59,862 nucleotides of DNA from JBDKGH01 sp039798265 (GTDB taxonomy: Bacteria; Bacteroidota; Bacteroidia; Flavobacteriales_D; Sanyastnellaceae), in contig JBDKGH010000067.1 in NCBI GenBank assembly GCA_039798265.1, positions 1 through 59,862 of the forward strand, read 5' to 3'. The translations under genes and the position numbers were made by a program. The notes under the pieces are model-generated. The model worked only from the letters and a program-made list of their open reading frames with translations, had not been told where the DNA came from and ran no database searches. Below, one piece after another: positions 1-7,709 of this stretch (position 1 is its first letter; each line of letters starts with the position of its first letter).

Positions 1-3
1 AAC

Positions 4-31
4 AAATGCCCGTGATCAATCACGGGCATTT
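4..31. terminator. Bidirectional hairpin terminator
   Basis: The 11-bp arms AAATGCCCGTG (4-14) and CACGGGCATTT (21-31) flank a 6-nt loop. A T-rich tract follows on the plus strand. It lies just beyond the carB stop and probably serves carB as well as a plus-strand gene to the left of the window. Confidence 0.75.
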
Positions 32-34
32 TTA

Positions 35-2851
35 TTATTTACTCAAGTAGAGGTTTCGTTCAGAGAATACTTGTCGGAAAAATGGATCTTTCAAGTCTTT
101 GATAAAACGAATCGCTTCACCAGTGCTTTTCATTTCAGGTCCTAATTCTTTATTGACCTCAGGGAATTTTTCATAAGAAAAGACAGGGATCTTAATCGCA
201 TATCCATTGCGCTTAGGTTGGAAGTTGAAGTCGGTCACTTTCTTTTCGCCCAACATTACTTTTGTAGCGTAGTTTACATAAGGTTCGTCGTAAGCTTTCG
301 CAATGAAAGGAACCGTGCGCGATGCACGTGGGTTCGCTTCAATTACATATACGATATCGTTTTTAATCGCAAACTGAATGTTGATGAGACCCACTGTTTG
401 TAAAGCCACAGCAATTGTTTTGGTGTGCTCTTCAATTTGAGTCATTACAAAATCACCTAAGTTGTAAGGAGGTAAAACAGCATATGAATCACCGCTATGA
501 ATACCTGCTGGTTCAATGTGCTGCATGATGCCAATGATGTGTACATTTTCACCATCACAAATAGCATCCGCTTCGGCTTCAATTGCGCCTTCTAGGAAGT
601 GGTCGAGCAAAATCTGGTTGTCGGGCATGTCTCTCAAAATGTTGATGACATGTTGTTCCAATTCCTGTTCGTTGATGACGATTTTCATGCGCTGTCCGCC
701 GAGCACATAGCTTGGACGCACGAGAAGTGGAAATCCTAAACTGCGTGAAAGTTCAATGGCTTGTTCAGCACTTTCTACCACCCCAAACTTTGGATAAGGT
801 ACATTTTTTTCGTGAAGCAATTTGGAGAATCGACCGCGGTCTTCGGCAAGATCGAGAGCATCGTAACTCGTACCGATTATTTTGATGCCGAAACGATGGA
901 GTTTAGCAGCGAGTTTCAACGCTGTTTGTCCGCCTAATTGAACGATAACACCTTCTGGTTTTTCGTGTTGAATGATATCATAGATATGCTCCCAGAATAC
1001 AGGTTCGAAGTAGAGCTTGTCTGCAGTATCGAAATCCGTAGAAACCGTTTCAGGATTGCAATTGATCATGATGGTTTCATAACCACATTCTTTGGCGGCT
1101 AAAACACCATGCACGCAGGAGTAGTCAAACTCGATTCCTTGCCCGATGCGGTTTGGACCACTACCGAGAACAACGATTTTTTTACGATCAGTTACTACAC
1201 TTTCATTTTCTAACTCAAAAGTGCTGTAGTAATAAGGTGTTTTTGCTTCAAACTCAGCAGCGCAAGTGTCCACGAGTTTATACACTCGCTTAATGCCCAT
1301 TTCAGAGCGTTTTGCATGTACCTCACTTTCTAAGCAGCGGAGTAGATGAGCAATTTGACGGTCAGCGTATCCTTTTTGTTTTGCTTCAAATAGCAGTTCA
1401 CGAGAGATAGAACCCAATGATTGTTTTTCAATCGTTCTTTCTAGATGAATGAGCTCTTCAATTTGACGGAGGAACCAAGGATCAATTTTCGTTTTTTCCT
1501 GAATGGTTTTAAAAGGAATACCTAATTTGATGGCATCGTAAATGTGGAAGAGGCGATTCCAACTGGGATGTTCGAGCGATTGTAAAAGCTGTTGTTGATC
1601 ACGGACTTCTTTTCCATCAGCGCCCAATCCATTTCGGTTGATCTCTAAGCTTTGACAAGCTTTCTGAAGCGCTTCTTGGAATGAACGACCGATGCCCATT
1701 ACTTCACCTACACTTTTCATTTGTAGGCCAAGTTCTCGGTTACTACCAGGGAATTTATCGAAGTTCCAGCGCGGTATTTTTACAATAACGTAGTCTAAGG
1801 TTGGCTCGAAAAAAGCAGAAGTACTTTTTGTAATCTGATTTTTCAATTCATCGAGGTGGTATCCGATGGCTAATTTCGAAGCGATTTTAGCAATAGGGTA
1901 ACCCGTTGCCTTCGATGCGAGGGCAGAAGAGCGCGATACACGAGGGTTAATTTCAATCGCGATGATATCTTCTTTTTCATCGGGACTCACAGCAAACTGC
2001 ACGTTACAACCACCGGCGAAGTTTCCGATAGCGCGCATCATCTTGATGGCCATATCGCGCATTTTTTGATACGTGGTATCGCTGAGCGTCATAGCCGGCG
2101 CTACGGTGATGCTATCTCCCGTGTGAATTCCGAGGGGATCGAAGTTTTCGATGCTACAGATAATGGTTACATTATCATTTGCATCGCGCAGCAACTCGAG
2201 CTCGTATTCTTTCCAGCCGAGGAGCGCTTTATCGATCATTACTTCATGAATAGGAGAGAGGTGAAGTCCGCGAGTAAGCAGTTTGTCGAAGTCACCTTGG
2301 TTGTAAACCAAAGAAGCTCCCGATCCGCCTAAGGTATAAGAGGCACGGATACACAGCGGGAAACCGAATTTTTGGGCGATTTCTTTTCCTTCTAGGAAGG
2401 ATCGTGCAGTAAGCTGAGGAGCCATAGGCACGCCTATCTCTTCCATCAGATTTCTGAATGATTCGCGGTTTTCGGTGATTTCAATAGCCTTGGTATCTAC
2501 CCCAATCATGCGCACGCCATACTCTTCCCACATTCCCATTTCTTCGCATTGAATGGCGAGGTTTAGACCAGTTTGTCCGCCCATAGTAGGCAATACAGCG
2601 TCGATCTTGTGTTGTTTGAGAATGGTTTCGATGGAGGCGGGCTCGAGTGGAAGTAGATAAACATTATCAGCAACCACTTTATCAGTCATGATAGTGGCGG
2701 GATTGCTATTAATGAGGGTGACTTCTATTCCTTCCTCTCTGAGAGAGCGGGCAGCTTGACTACCAGAGTAGTCAAATTCACATGCTTGTCCGATTACGAT
2801 GGGGCCAGAACCAATGATAAGAACTGACTTGATGCTTTTGTCTTTGGGCAT
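35..2851 (-). CDS. carB: Carbamoyl-phosphate synthase large subunit, short form
   Basis: This is the ATP-grasp subunit that makes carbamoyl phosphate from bicarbonate, ammonia and 2 ATP for pyrimidine and arginine synthesis. The two homologous synthetase halves are clear: the first opens at about residue 9 (LIIGSGPIVIGQACEFDYSG) and the second at about 558 (VVLGSGPNRIGQGIEFDYS), each with ATP-grasp motifs. I start it at the ATG at 2851, giving 938 aa; the frame stays open upstream, but that extension is unlike the family and covers the promoter. The protein ends shortly after GPEMKSTGEA, so the roughly 130-residue MGS-like allosteric domain of the E. coli enzyme is missing. Other Bacteroidota CarB proteins are similarly short, so this is probably normal for the group rather than a truncation. 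carA is not in the window. Confidence 0.96.
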   Translation of the reverse strand: MPKDKSIKSVLIIGSGPIVIGQACEFDYSGSQAARSLREEGIEVTLINSNPATIMTDKVVADNVYLLPLEPASIETILKQHKIDAVLPTMGGQTGLNLAIQCEEMGMWEEYGVRMIGVDTKAIEITENRESFRNLMEEIGVPMAPQLTARSFLEGKEIAQKFGFPLCIRASYTLGGSGASLVYNQGDFDKLLTRGLHLSPIHEVMIDKALLGWKEYELELLRDANDNVTIICSIENFDPLGIHTGDSITVAPAMTLSDTTYQKMRDMAIKMMRAIGNFAGGCNVQFAVSPDEKEDIIAIEINPRVSRSSALASKATGYPIAKIASKLAIGYHLDELKNQITKSTSAFFEPTLDYVIVKIPRWNFDKFPGSNRELGLQMKSVGEVMGIGRSFQEALQKACQSLEINRNGLGADGKEVRDQQQLLQSLEHPSWNRLFHIYDAIKLGIPFKTIQEKTKIDPWFLRQIEELIHLERTIEKQSLGSISRELLFEAKQKGYADRQIAHLLRCLESEVHAKRSEMGIKRVYKLVDTCAAEFEAKTPYYYSTFELENESVVTDRKKIVVLGSGPNRIGQGIEFDYSCVHGVLAAKECGYETIMINCNPETVSTDFDTADKLYFEPVFWEHIYDIIQHEKPEGVIVQLGGQTALKLAAKLHRFGIKIIGTSYDALDLAEDRGRFSKLLHEKNVPYPKFGVVESAEQAIELSRSLGFPLLVRPSYVLGGQRMKIVINEQELEQHVINILRDMPDNQILLDHFLEGAIEAEADAICDGENVHIIGIMQHIEPAGIHSGDSYAVLPPYNLGDFVMTQIEEHTKTIAVALQTVGLINIQFAIKNDIVYVIEANPRASRTVPFIAKAYDEPYVNYATKVMLGEKKVTDFNFQPKRNGYAIKIPVFSYEKFPEVNKELGPEMKSTGEAIRFIKDLKDPFFRQVFSERNLYLSK

Positions 2852-2922
2852 TTTTTTTTTATCCGGCCGGAACTTCGCTGTTGCGAAGCCGTTCGGTGAA
2901 TGTCCACTGCTAAATTCGCGTG

Positions 2923-2930
2923 CAAAGATA
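2923..2930 (-). promoter_or_regulatory. Predicted -7 box of the carB promoter
   Basis: Minus-strand TATCTTTG matches the Bacteroidota TAnnTTTG consensus. It implies a leader of about 65 nt before carB. That leader contains a CTTCGC/GCGAAG hairpin (2873-2888) and ends in a run of ten A residues whose last A is the start-codon A. No good -33 TTG is visible. Confidence 0.5.
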
Positions 2931-3058
2931 TTCCGCTTTTTAGATTCCCGAAGAAGAGATTTCAACTTCGCGCTAACATTTGCTTTTAAATGTGCCGGAA
3001 TGCCTTGATGATTAAGGCTTCTCAGGCCTGAAAAAATAAATTTCGTTACCTTCGTTTT

Positions 3059-3886
3059 ATGGCGGTTTTCTGTTGGAATCAATATCAGTTGGAGTATGAA
3101 GAATGGGGCAGTGGCAACCAGTGCTATTTCTTTTTTCACGGATTTGGCCGAAATACTGGCGATGCGCAAGTTTTTTTACCCTTGCTTCAACCTCATCATC
3201 GCTTGGTGAGTGTTCATTTATTTTTTCACGGAAAAAGTAGCTTGCCCCTCGACCAATTGGTTACTGATCCGCCAACACAGGATAGCTGGAAAACGCTTTT
3301 TAAAGCCTTTCTTGCGCATTTAGGTGTTACTCAATTTCATTTGTTGGGCTATAGCATGGGCGGCAGAATTGCCATGGTTACTGCTTTGCAATTTCCTGAT
3401 GATGTTCTTTCCATGCTTTTGATGGCACCAGATGGTTTAAAGATCAATCGTGTTTATCAATTTGCAAGTGGCACAACTTTGGGGAGAAAAATGTACAAGA
3501 GTATAATTGAAAATCCTCGGCGACTCTTTCGTGTGGCGGCCATGCTCAACCAAGTTGGAGTATTAAATGATAAACTGCATCGTTTCGTGCACGTGCATTT
3601 AGATACGGTTGAAAAAAGACAACTGGTACATGATGCTTGGTTAGCGCATCGTTATCTATTTCCAGATCTTGATCAATTGGCTCATTGGATGGATGAACAG
3701 AAAAGACCTGTTTACTTTTTATTCGGAGAATATGATTCAATTATTCGGGTGCGCCTTGGTGTTCGTTTTTCGAAAAAAGTAAAGAGGCCAGCGGACCAAT
3801 GGCTTTATACCGTTCCATTGGGACATCGATTATTAGAAGCGAGGACGGTGGAGTTGGTGAAAGAAAAAAAACTGAGCTTTCACTAA
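3059..3886 (+). CDS. Alpha/beta hydrolase
   Basis: A 275-aa alpha/beta-hydrolase-fold protein. Visible elements are the oxyanion-hole motif HGFG (about 27-30), the nucleophile elbow GYSMGG with Ser99, a likely acid in FGEYDSI and a C-terminal GHR histidine. There is no signal peptide, so it should be cytoplasmic; the substrate cannot be read from sequence. A near-consensus -7 box, TACCTTCG (3047-3054), ends only 4 nt before the ATG, so the transcript may be leaderless. The stop codon overlaps the stop of the convergent rluD gene by three bases. It is divergent from carB with about 200 bp between the two start codons. Confidence 0.85.
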   Translation: MAVFCWNQYQLEYEEWGSGNQCYFFFHGFGRNTGDAQVFLPLLQPHHRLVSVHLFFHGKSSLPLDQLVTDPPTQDSWKTLFKAFLAHLGVTQFHLLGYSMGGRIAMVTALQFPDDVLSMLLMAPDGLKINRVYQFASGTTLGRKMYKSIIENPRRLFRVAAMLNQVGVLNDKLHRFVHVHLDTVEKRQLVHDAWLAHRYLFPDLDQLAHWMDEQKRPVYFLFGEYDSIIRVRLGVRFSKKVKRPADQWLYTVPLGHRLLEARTVELVKEKKLSFH

Positions 3887-4920
3887 GATTCATTTACACG
3901 AATGTAATCGTGCCATTTATTGAGCACCTTGTTCATGTCTTCAGGCATGGGTTTCTCAAACTCCATCCATTTGCCGCTTGTAGGGTGGGTGAAACCTAAA
4001 GAACGCGCATGCAGGGCTTGTCGGGGAAGTATCTTGAAGCAATTCTCTACGAATTGTTTGTAGCGCGGAAAAGTGGTGCCTTTAAGTACTTTATCACCAC
4101 CGTATTCTAAATCACCGAAAAGAGTATGGCCTATGTGTTTCATGTGCACGCGGATTTGATGCGTGCGACCAGTTTCCAATTTACATTCAACAAGTGTGAT
4201 GTAGCCGAGTCGCTCTAGTACTTTATAATGTGTAACGGCGTGCTTACCATGCGAACCATCGGGGTACACGGTGAATACTTTTCGATCTTGTAAACTCCTT
4301 CCGGTATTTCCTATAATGGTTCCATCCTCGGGAATATCGCCCCAAGCTATGGCTACGTATCTTCTTTCAATAGTCCGATCGAAGAACTGTTTTGACAAAT
4401 GGGTTAAGCTATATTCTGTTTTCGCAATCACCATAACACCAGTTGTGAGCTTATCCAATCGATGCACCAAACCTGGACGGCTAATTCCATGCTGATCATT
4501 TTTTGGTAAATGATCGAAATGGTAAACCAATCCATTTACTAAGGTGCCCGTATAGTTGCCGTGCCCAGGGTGTACCACTATTCCCGCTTGTTTGTTGAGT
4601 ACGATAAGATCATCGTCTTCATACAAAATTTCGAGTGGAATAGGTTCGGGAATGAGTTCGAATTCTCTTACGGGATAAGGTAATTCAATGGTGATCACAT
4701 CCAGTGGTTTTACCTTGTAGCTGCTTTTTACAGCAACGCCGTTTACTTTCACGAAGTTGTTATCGTGCGCATCTTGAATACGAGAACGAGAAGTTTTTTC
4801 AAGTCGATCTACTAGAAATTTATCGATGCGAACAAGGCCTTGGCCTTTATCTGCTACGATTCGGTGATGCTCAAATAAGTCATCATCGTTTTCAATTTCG
4901 TTGGACTCTTCCTCAATCAT
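3883..4920 (-). CDS. rluD: RluA/RluD-family 23S rRNA pseudouridine synthase
   Basis: A 345-aa pseudouridine synthase. An N-terminal S4 RNA-binding domain (about residues 30-85, opening RIDKFLVDRL) precedes the catalytic domain. The catalytic motif is HRLDKLTTG with the essential Asp156. The S4 plus catalytic layout is that of RluD, which modifies helix 69 of 23S rRNA, but RluC-like specificity cannot be excluded. The start overlaps the end of the upstream T9SS gene by 8 bp, so the two are probably cotranscribed. A PASTA protein lies one gene further upstream, a pairing seen often in Bacteroidota. Confidence 0.9.
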   Translation of the reverse strand: MIEEESNEIENDDDLFEHHRIVADKGQGLVRIDKFLVDRLEKTSRSRIQDAHDNNFVKVNGVAVKSSYKVKPLDVITIELPYPVREFELIPEPIPLEILYEDDDLIVLNKQAGIVVHPGHGNYTGTLVNGLVYHFDHLPKNDQHGISRPGLVHRLDKLTTGVMVIAKTEYSLTHLSKQFFDRTIERRYVAIAWGDIPEDGTIIGNTGRSLQDRKVFTVYPDGSHGKHAVTHYKVLERLGYITLVECKLETGRTHQIRVHMKHIGHTLFGDLEYGGDKVLKGTTFPRYKQFVENCFKILPRQALHARSLGFTHPTSGKWMEFEKPMPEDMNKVLNKWHDYIRVNES

Positions 4921-6799
4921 GACGAACTACGGTTTGATGACGAGTTTCGCCTGTTTTGATGTTTTTTACTTGGAGAATATAAGTAGCGTTCGTTAGTGAT
5001 GGTAAACGCCAAGTGTACAGAGCAGAAGAGTTGACCTGTTCAGTAGTGACTAAACGTCCAGTTAAGTCGAGCAGCGAAAGTTGGTAGAGTGTGTTTGACT
5101 CGGCGAATGAAATGGTCAAGTCGTGTTGAAATGGATTGGGATAAACGGTTCCGATTTCTTTGCTTAGCTCAGATACATTATTCCATACGCCGCTTTTTCC
5201 AGATTTGAAAACAGGACGAATCATGAGAGATCCCGTGGCTTCTGATTGAAGCCACTCGTTTGTTGCGCCGAGTGAATAGAAGAGTTTGAATCCATTTACA
5301 TCCGTGTTTTTATCGTTTCCTACGCGAATGCCAATTTCTTCTGACTGCACAAAACCGACATAGAAATTACCGGTTTCCATGGGTACTGGATTATCAAATG
5401 GATAGTAGGAAAAGACATTGTAATCGCCTATTTCGTCGTCATAATAACGAGGATAATGGAAGGTGAAGTTATCTGCTAGTTCATCTCCTGGTTCGTTTCC
5501 GCCATCACCCCATGTGCGGAGTAAGAAGGATTGAGTGCTATTGTCCACTCCGCTGGGTAAGAAATGCATGTAAACGCCGAGCAGGGTATCTGCTACTTCT
5601 GTTCTGTATTTCATCGCCATTCGTCCGCCGAGTGCGTCAACAGCATAACTGCGCTCTGCGCTTCCATCATCATAGGCGTAATAGTCATTGAATACTTGAG
5701 TGAAGCACGTAGTATCGTTATCAAGATTCGTATCTACAGGAAAAATATAAGTGCATACATCAAACACGGCACAAGTGTCATTCACTGCAGTATCATAAAC
5801 AAAACCTTCGAGAGAAAGCGTTCGCGTAATTTCTCGGAAGCTATTGTTGTTGGTGTTGTTATCTTGATTGGGGCCTACATATACATTGCCTTGATAACTG
5901 ATGGAGTAACCAGTGGTAATGTTCGAGGTATTACCTAAATTGTTTTCATAAGCCTTCAGCGAATCGGCCATGAAGGCGGTAGGATTGGCCACAAAATGGG
6001 TCCAGGGCATTGCGCTGTATTCGTTTAAAAGAGTATACGTAGGATACTGCATTGAAACTTGATTGCCGTAAGTAAATTCAGCAGCGATAATGTCTTCTTC
6101 TACTTGAATGTAATCGAGGTGCCATTGGTCCCAAGCACCGCTGATGGTGGCTTTATTGCGGAAACGAAAGCGAAAACCATCAAAGAAAAATTCAGGATCT
6201 GTGATGGGAATCATTACCCTAACAAACGTGTCAGCGGAGGATCCTGCGATACCCCATTTGGGAAACCATTGCCCTGAACCGAATGGACTATAAAAATCGA
6301 GGAGCAAAGAGTCTTCGGGTTCTGGTGCATTGGCAATACCGCCACCTTGATAGTGAAAAATGAGATAAATACTATCGGCTGCCGAATAACCTTGAAGATT
6401 GATTGGGAGCGAAGTGAGGGTATCTGCGTGACCGGTTGCAAATTCATTGGTGAAATTATACGGATAACCGCGTCCATTGAGTCCGTCTAACGTGGCCACC
6501 CCAATGGTAGGTGGCGAAAGGGCCATTACTTCGTTTACATATACCATGGTGTCTGACCAGCGCTGCCACTCGGTAGGAATGGCGGGGTCATCTGTGGGAA
6601 GCGTGTAATGCGAAAAATCATCGAAAAAAGGAAGGGTAAGACTACCACCTCCGCGATTGTCACGAGGGTTGAGGCGTTGTTCTTTTTTTGCTCTGAGATC
6701 CTGTTCCTTTCTAAAGGTAATGGGGTATTCTTTTTCTTGAGAAAAAAGGGTATGGCTAGAGAAGAAGAGCGCAAAAAGGAATAGTACGTAATATTTCAT
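4913..6799 (-). CDS. Secreted protein with T9SS type A sorting domain
   Basis: A 628-aa exported protein. Residues 1-20 are a signal peptide (KYYVLFLFALFFSSHTLFSQ). The last ~80 residues form a T9SS type A C-terminal domain: it opens TVYPNPF, contains LSLLDLTGRLV and ends near YILQVKN. The domain would direct export through the type IX system and surface attachment. The long middle region is rich in Asn, Asp, Thr and aromatic residues, as in beta-sandwich adhesin-like proteins, and I recognise no enzyme motif. It sits 17 bp downstream of the PASTA gene and overlaps rluD, so it is embedded in an otherwise housekeeping operon. Function unknown. Confidence 0.88.
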   Translation of the reverse strand: MKYYVLFLFALFFSSHTLFSQEKEYPITFRKEQDLRAKKEQRLNPRDNRGGGSLTLPFFDDFSHYTLPTDDPAIPTEWQRWSDTMVYVNEVMALSPPTIGVATLDGLNGRGYPYNFTNEFATGHADTLTSLPINLQGYSAADSIYLIFHYQGGGIANAPEPEDSLLLDFYSPFGSGQWFPKWGIAGSSADTFVRVMIPITDPEFFFDGFRFRFRNKATISGAWDQWHLDYIQVEEDIIAAEFTYGNQVSMQYPTYTLLNEYSAMPWTHFVANPTAFMADSLKAYENNLGNTSNITTGYSISYQGNVYVGPNQDNNTNNNSFREITRTLSLEGFVYDTAVNDTCAVFDVCTYIFPVDTNLDNDTTCFTQVFNDYYAYDDGSAERSYAVDALGGRMAMKYRTEVADTLLGVYMHFLPSGVDNSTQSFLLRTWGDGGNEPGDELADNFTFHYPRYYDDEIGDYNVFSYYPFDNPVPMETGNFYVGFVQSEEIGIRVGNDKNTDVNGFKLFYSLGATNEWLQSEATGSLMIRPVFKSGKSGVWNNVSELSKEIGTVYPNPFQHDLTISFAESNTLYQLSLLDLTGRLVTTEQVNSSALYTWRLPSLTNATYILQVKNIKTGETRHQTVVRHD

Positions 6800-6816
6800 G
6801 GACGGCAGGCAGAAAA

Positions 6817-7608
6817 TTATTGTATCGTATCACTAACACAAGGGGTGTTGGATAACCAAAAATCAATGATACGTCCCGAAGCAACTGGCGGAGCATCTAC
6901 TTCGAAGGGCGGATCTTGACGACAAACGCGGAAATTGGCAGAATCTTGTGCAGTGAGTGCTTCTGGTTCAAAATATCCCTGACCCATCAAACTTAAACTG
7001 TCCAACAATGTGATCGCTTGTGAATAGGTGAGCCCTACGAGATTCGGTAATGCGACATTTGAATCAGCGGCTATACCTACGGTAAGGACTACTTTTTCGC
7101 CTCGAGAGATGGTCTGTCCAGGTTTTAGGCGCTTGCCTTTGTGGGTAATGCTGATTACGCTTCCCACCATGTTTCCATTCGGCACTTGAACTATTTCGTA
7201 GCGAATGCCTTTGTTTTTAAGTTTGATGATGGCTACTTGAGCGAATTCACCTTCTTTGATATTGATGGTCTCTTGGGGAGGTGCGTATCGATAAATGGTA
7301 AGAAACACCTGGCGACCTTCTTTCACTTTACTCTCTGGAGCAGGAGATTGATCTACCACTGTTCCCCCCTGGGCTTTTTCGTCGTAGATGCTATCTACTA
7401 CGAGATATTCTAAATCCACATCTTCTAAAGCTGCTTGGGCATCGGCTAGTGACATGCCGCTTAGGTCGGGCACGGCTACTTGTTCGCCGTGGTCGGTGTA
7501 CCAACGGAGAAATAACCAGAGCATCAAGATAATGCCTAGGTTAACAAGTAGAATGCGCAAAAGATGTTTGCGGCCTTCTTTGGAAAATGCGAATTTAAAA
7601 AGTGACAT
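6817..7608 (-). CDS. Membrane-anchored protein with three PASTA domains
   Basis: A 263-aa bitopic protein. A short basic cytoplasmic N-terminus is followed by one transmembrane helix (about residues 17-36). Three PASTA repeats of about 65 residues then lie outside: the first begins VAVPDLSGMSLADAQAAL, the third ALPNLVGLTYSQAITLL. PASTA domains bind peptidoglycan fragments or beta-lactams in penicillin-binding proteins and in PknB-type kinases. Here there is no kinase or transpeptidase domain, so it is more likely a wall-sensing or scaffolding factor. The purL terminator lies upstream, so this gene probably heads the PASTA > T9SS protein > rluD operon. Confidence 0.88.
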   Translation of the reverse strand: MSLFKFAFSKEGRKHLLRILLVNLGIILMLWLFLRWYTDHGEQVAVPDLSGMSLADAQAALEDVDLEYLVVDSIYDEKAQGGTVVDQSPAPESKVKEGRQVFLTIYRYAPPQETINIKEGEFAQVAIIKLKNKGIRYEIVQVPNGNMVGSVISITHKGKRLKPGQTISRGEKVVLTVGIAADSNVALPNLVGLTYSQAITLLDSLSLMGQGYFEPEALTAQDSANFRVCRQDPPFEVDAPPVASGRIIDFWLSNTPCVSDTIQ

Positions 7609-7643
7609 ACCAGTAGTATCGGAAGGTCAAACTTAAAAAAGAA

Positions 7644-7702
7644 AAGGGTTTTAACACTTTCCAATGCAGGGAGTATCCCACATTGGTAAGCTTAAAACCC
7701 TT
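7644..7702 (-). terminator. Composite hairpin terminator after purL
   Basis: Three nested inverted repeats share one axis: AAGGGTTTTAA (7644-7654) with its complement at 7692-7702, CCAATG (7661-7666) with CATTGG (7681-7686), and GGGA (7669-7672) with TCCC (7676-7679). On the minus strand a T-rich tail (TTTTCTTTTTT) follows directly. It begins about 7 nt after the purL stop. Confidence 0.75.
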
Positions 7703-7709
7703 GGTTTAT

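Noticed and set aside
2852..3169. 106-residue N-terminal extension of the carB frame
   Set aside because: It is unlike CarB, contains the predicted -7 box, and overlaps the divergent hydrolase gene. The family start is the ATG at 2851.
7644..7702. Hairpin after purL as a riboswitch for the PASTA gene
   Set aside because: It is followed by a T tract in the purL direction and lies 36 nt or more before the PASTA start; termination is the simpler reading.
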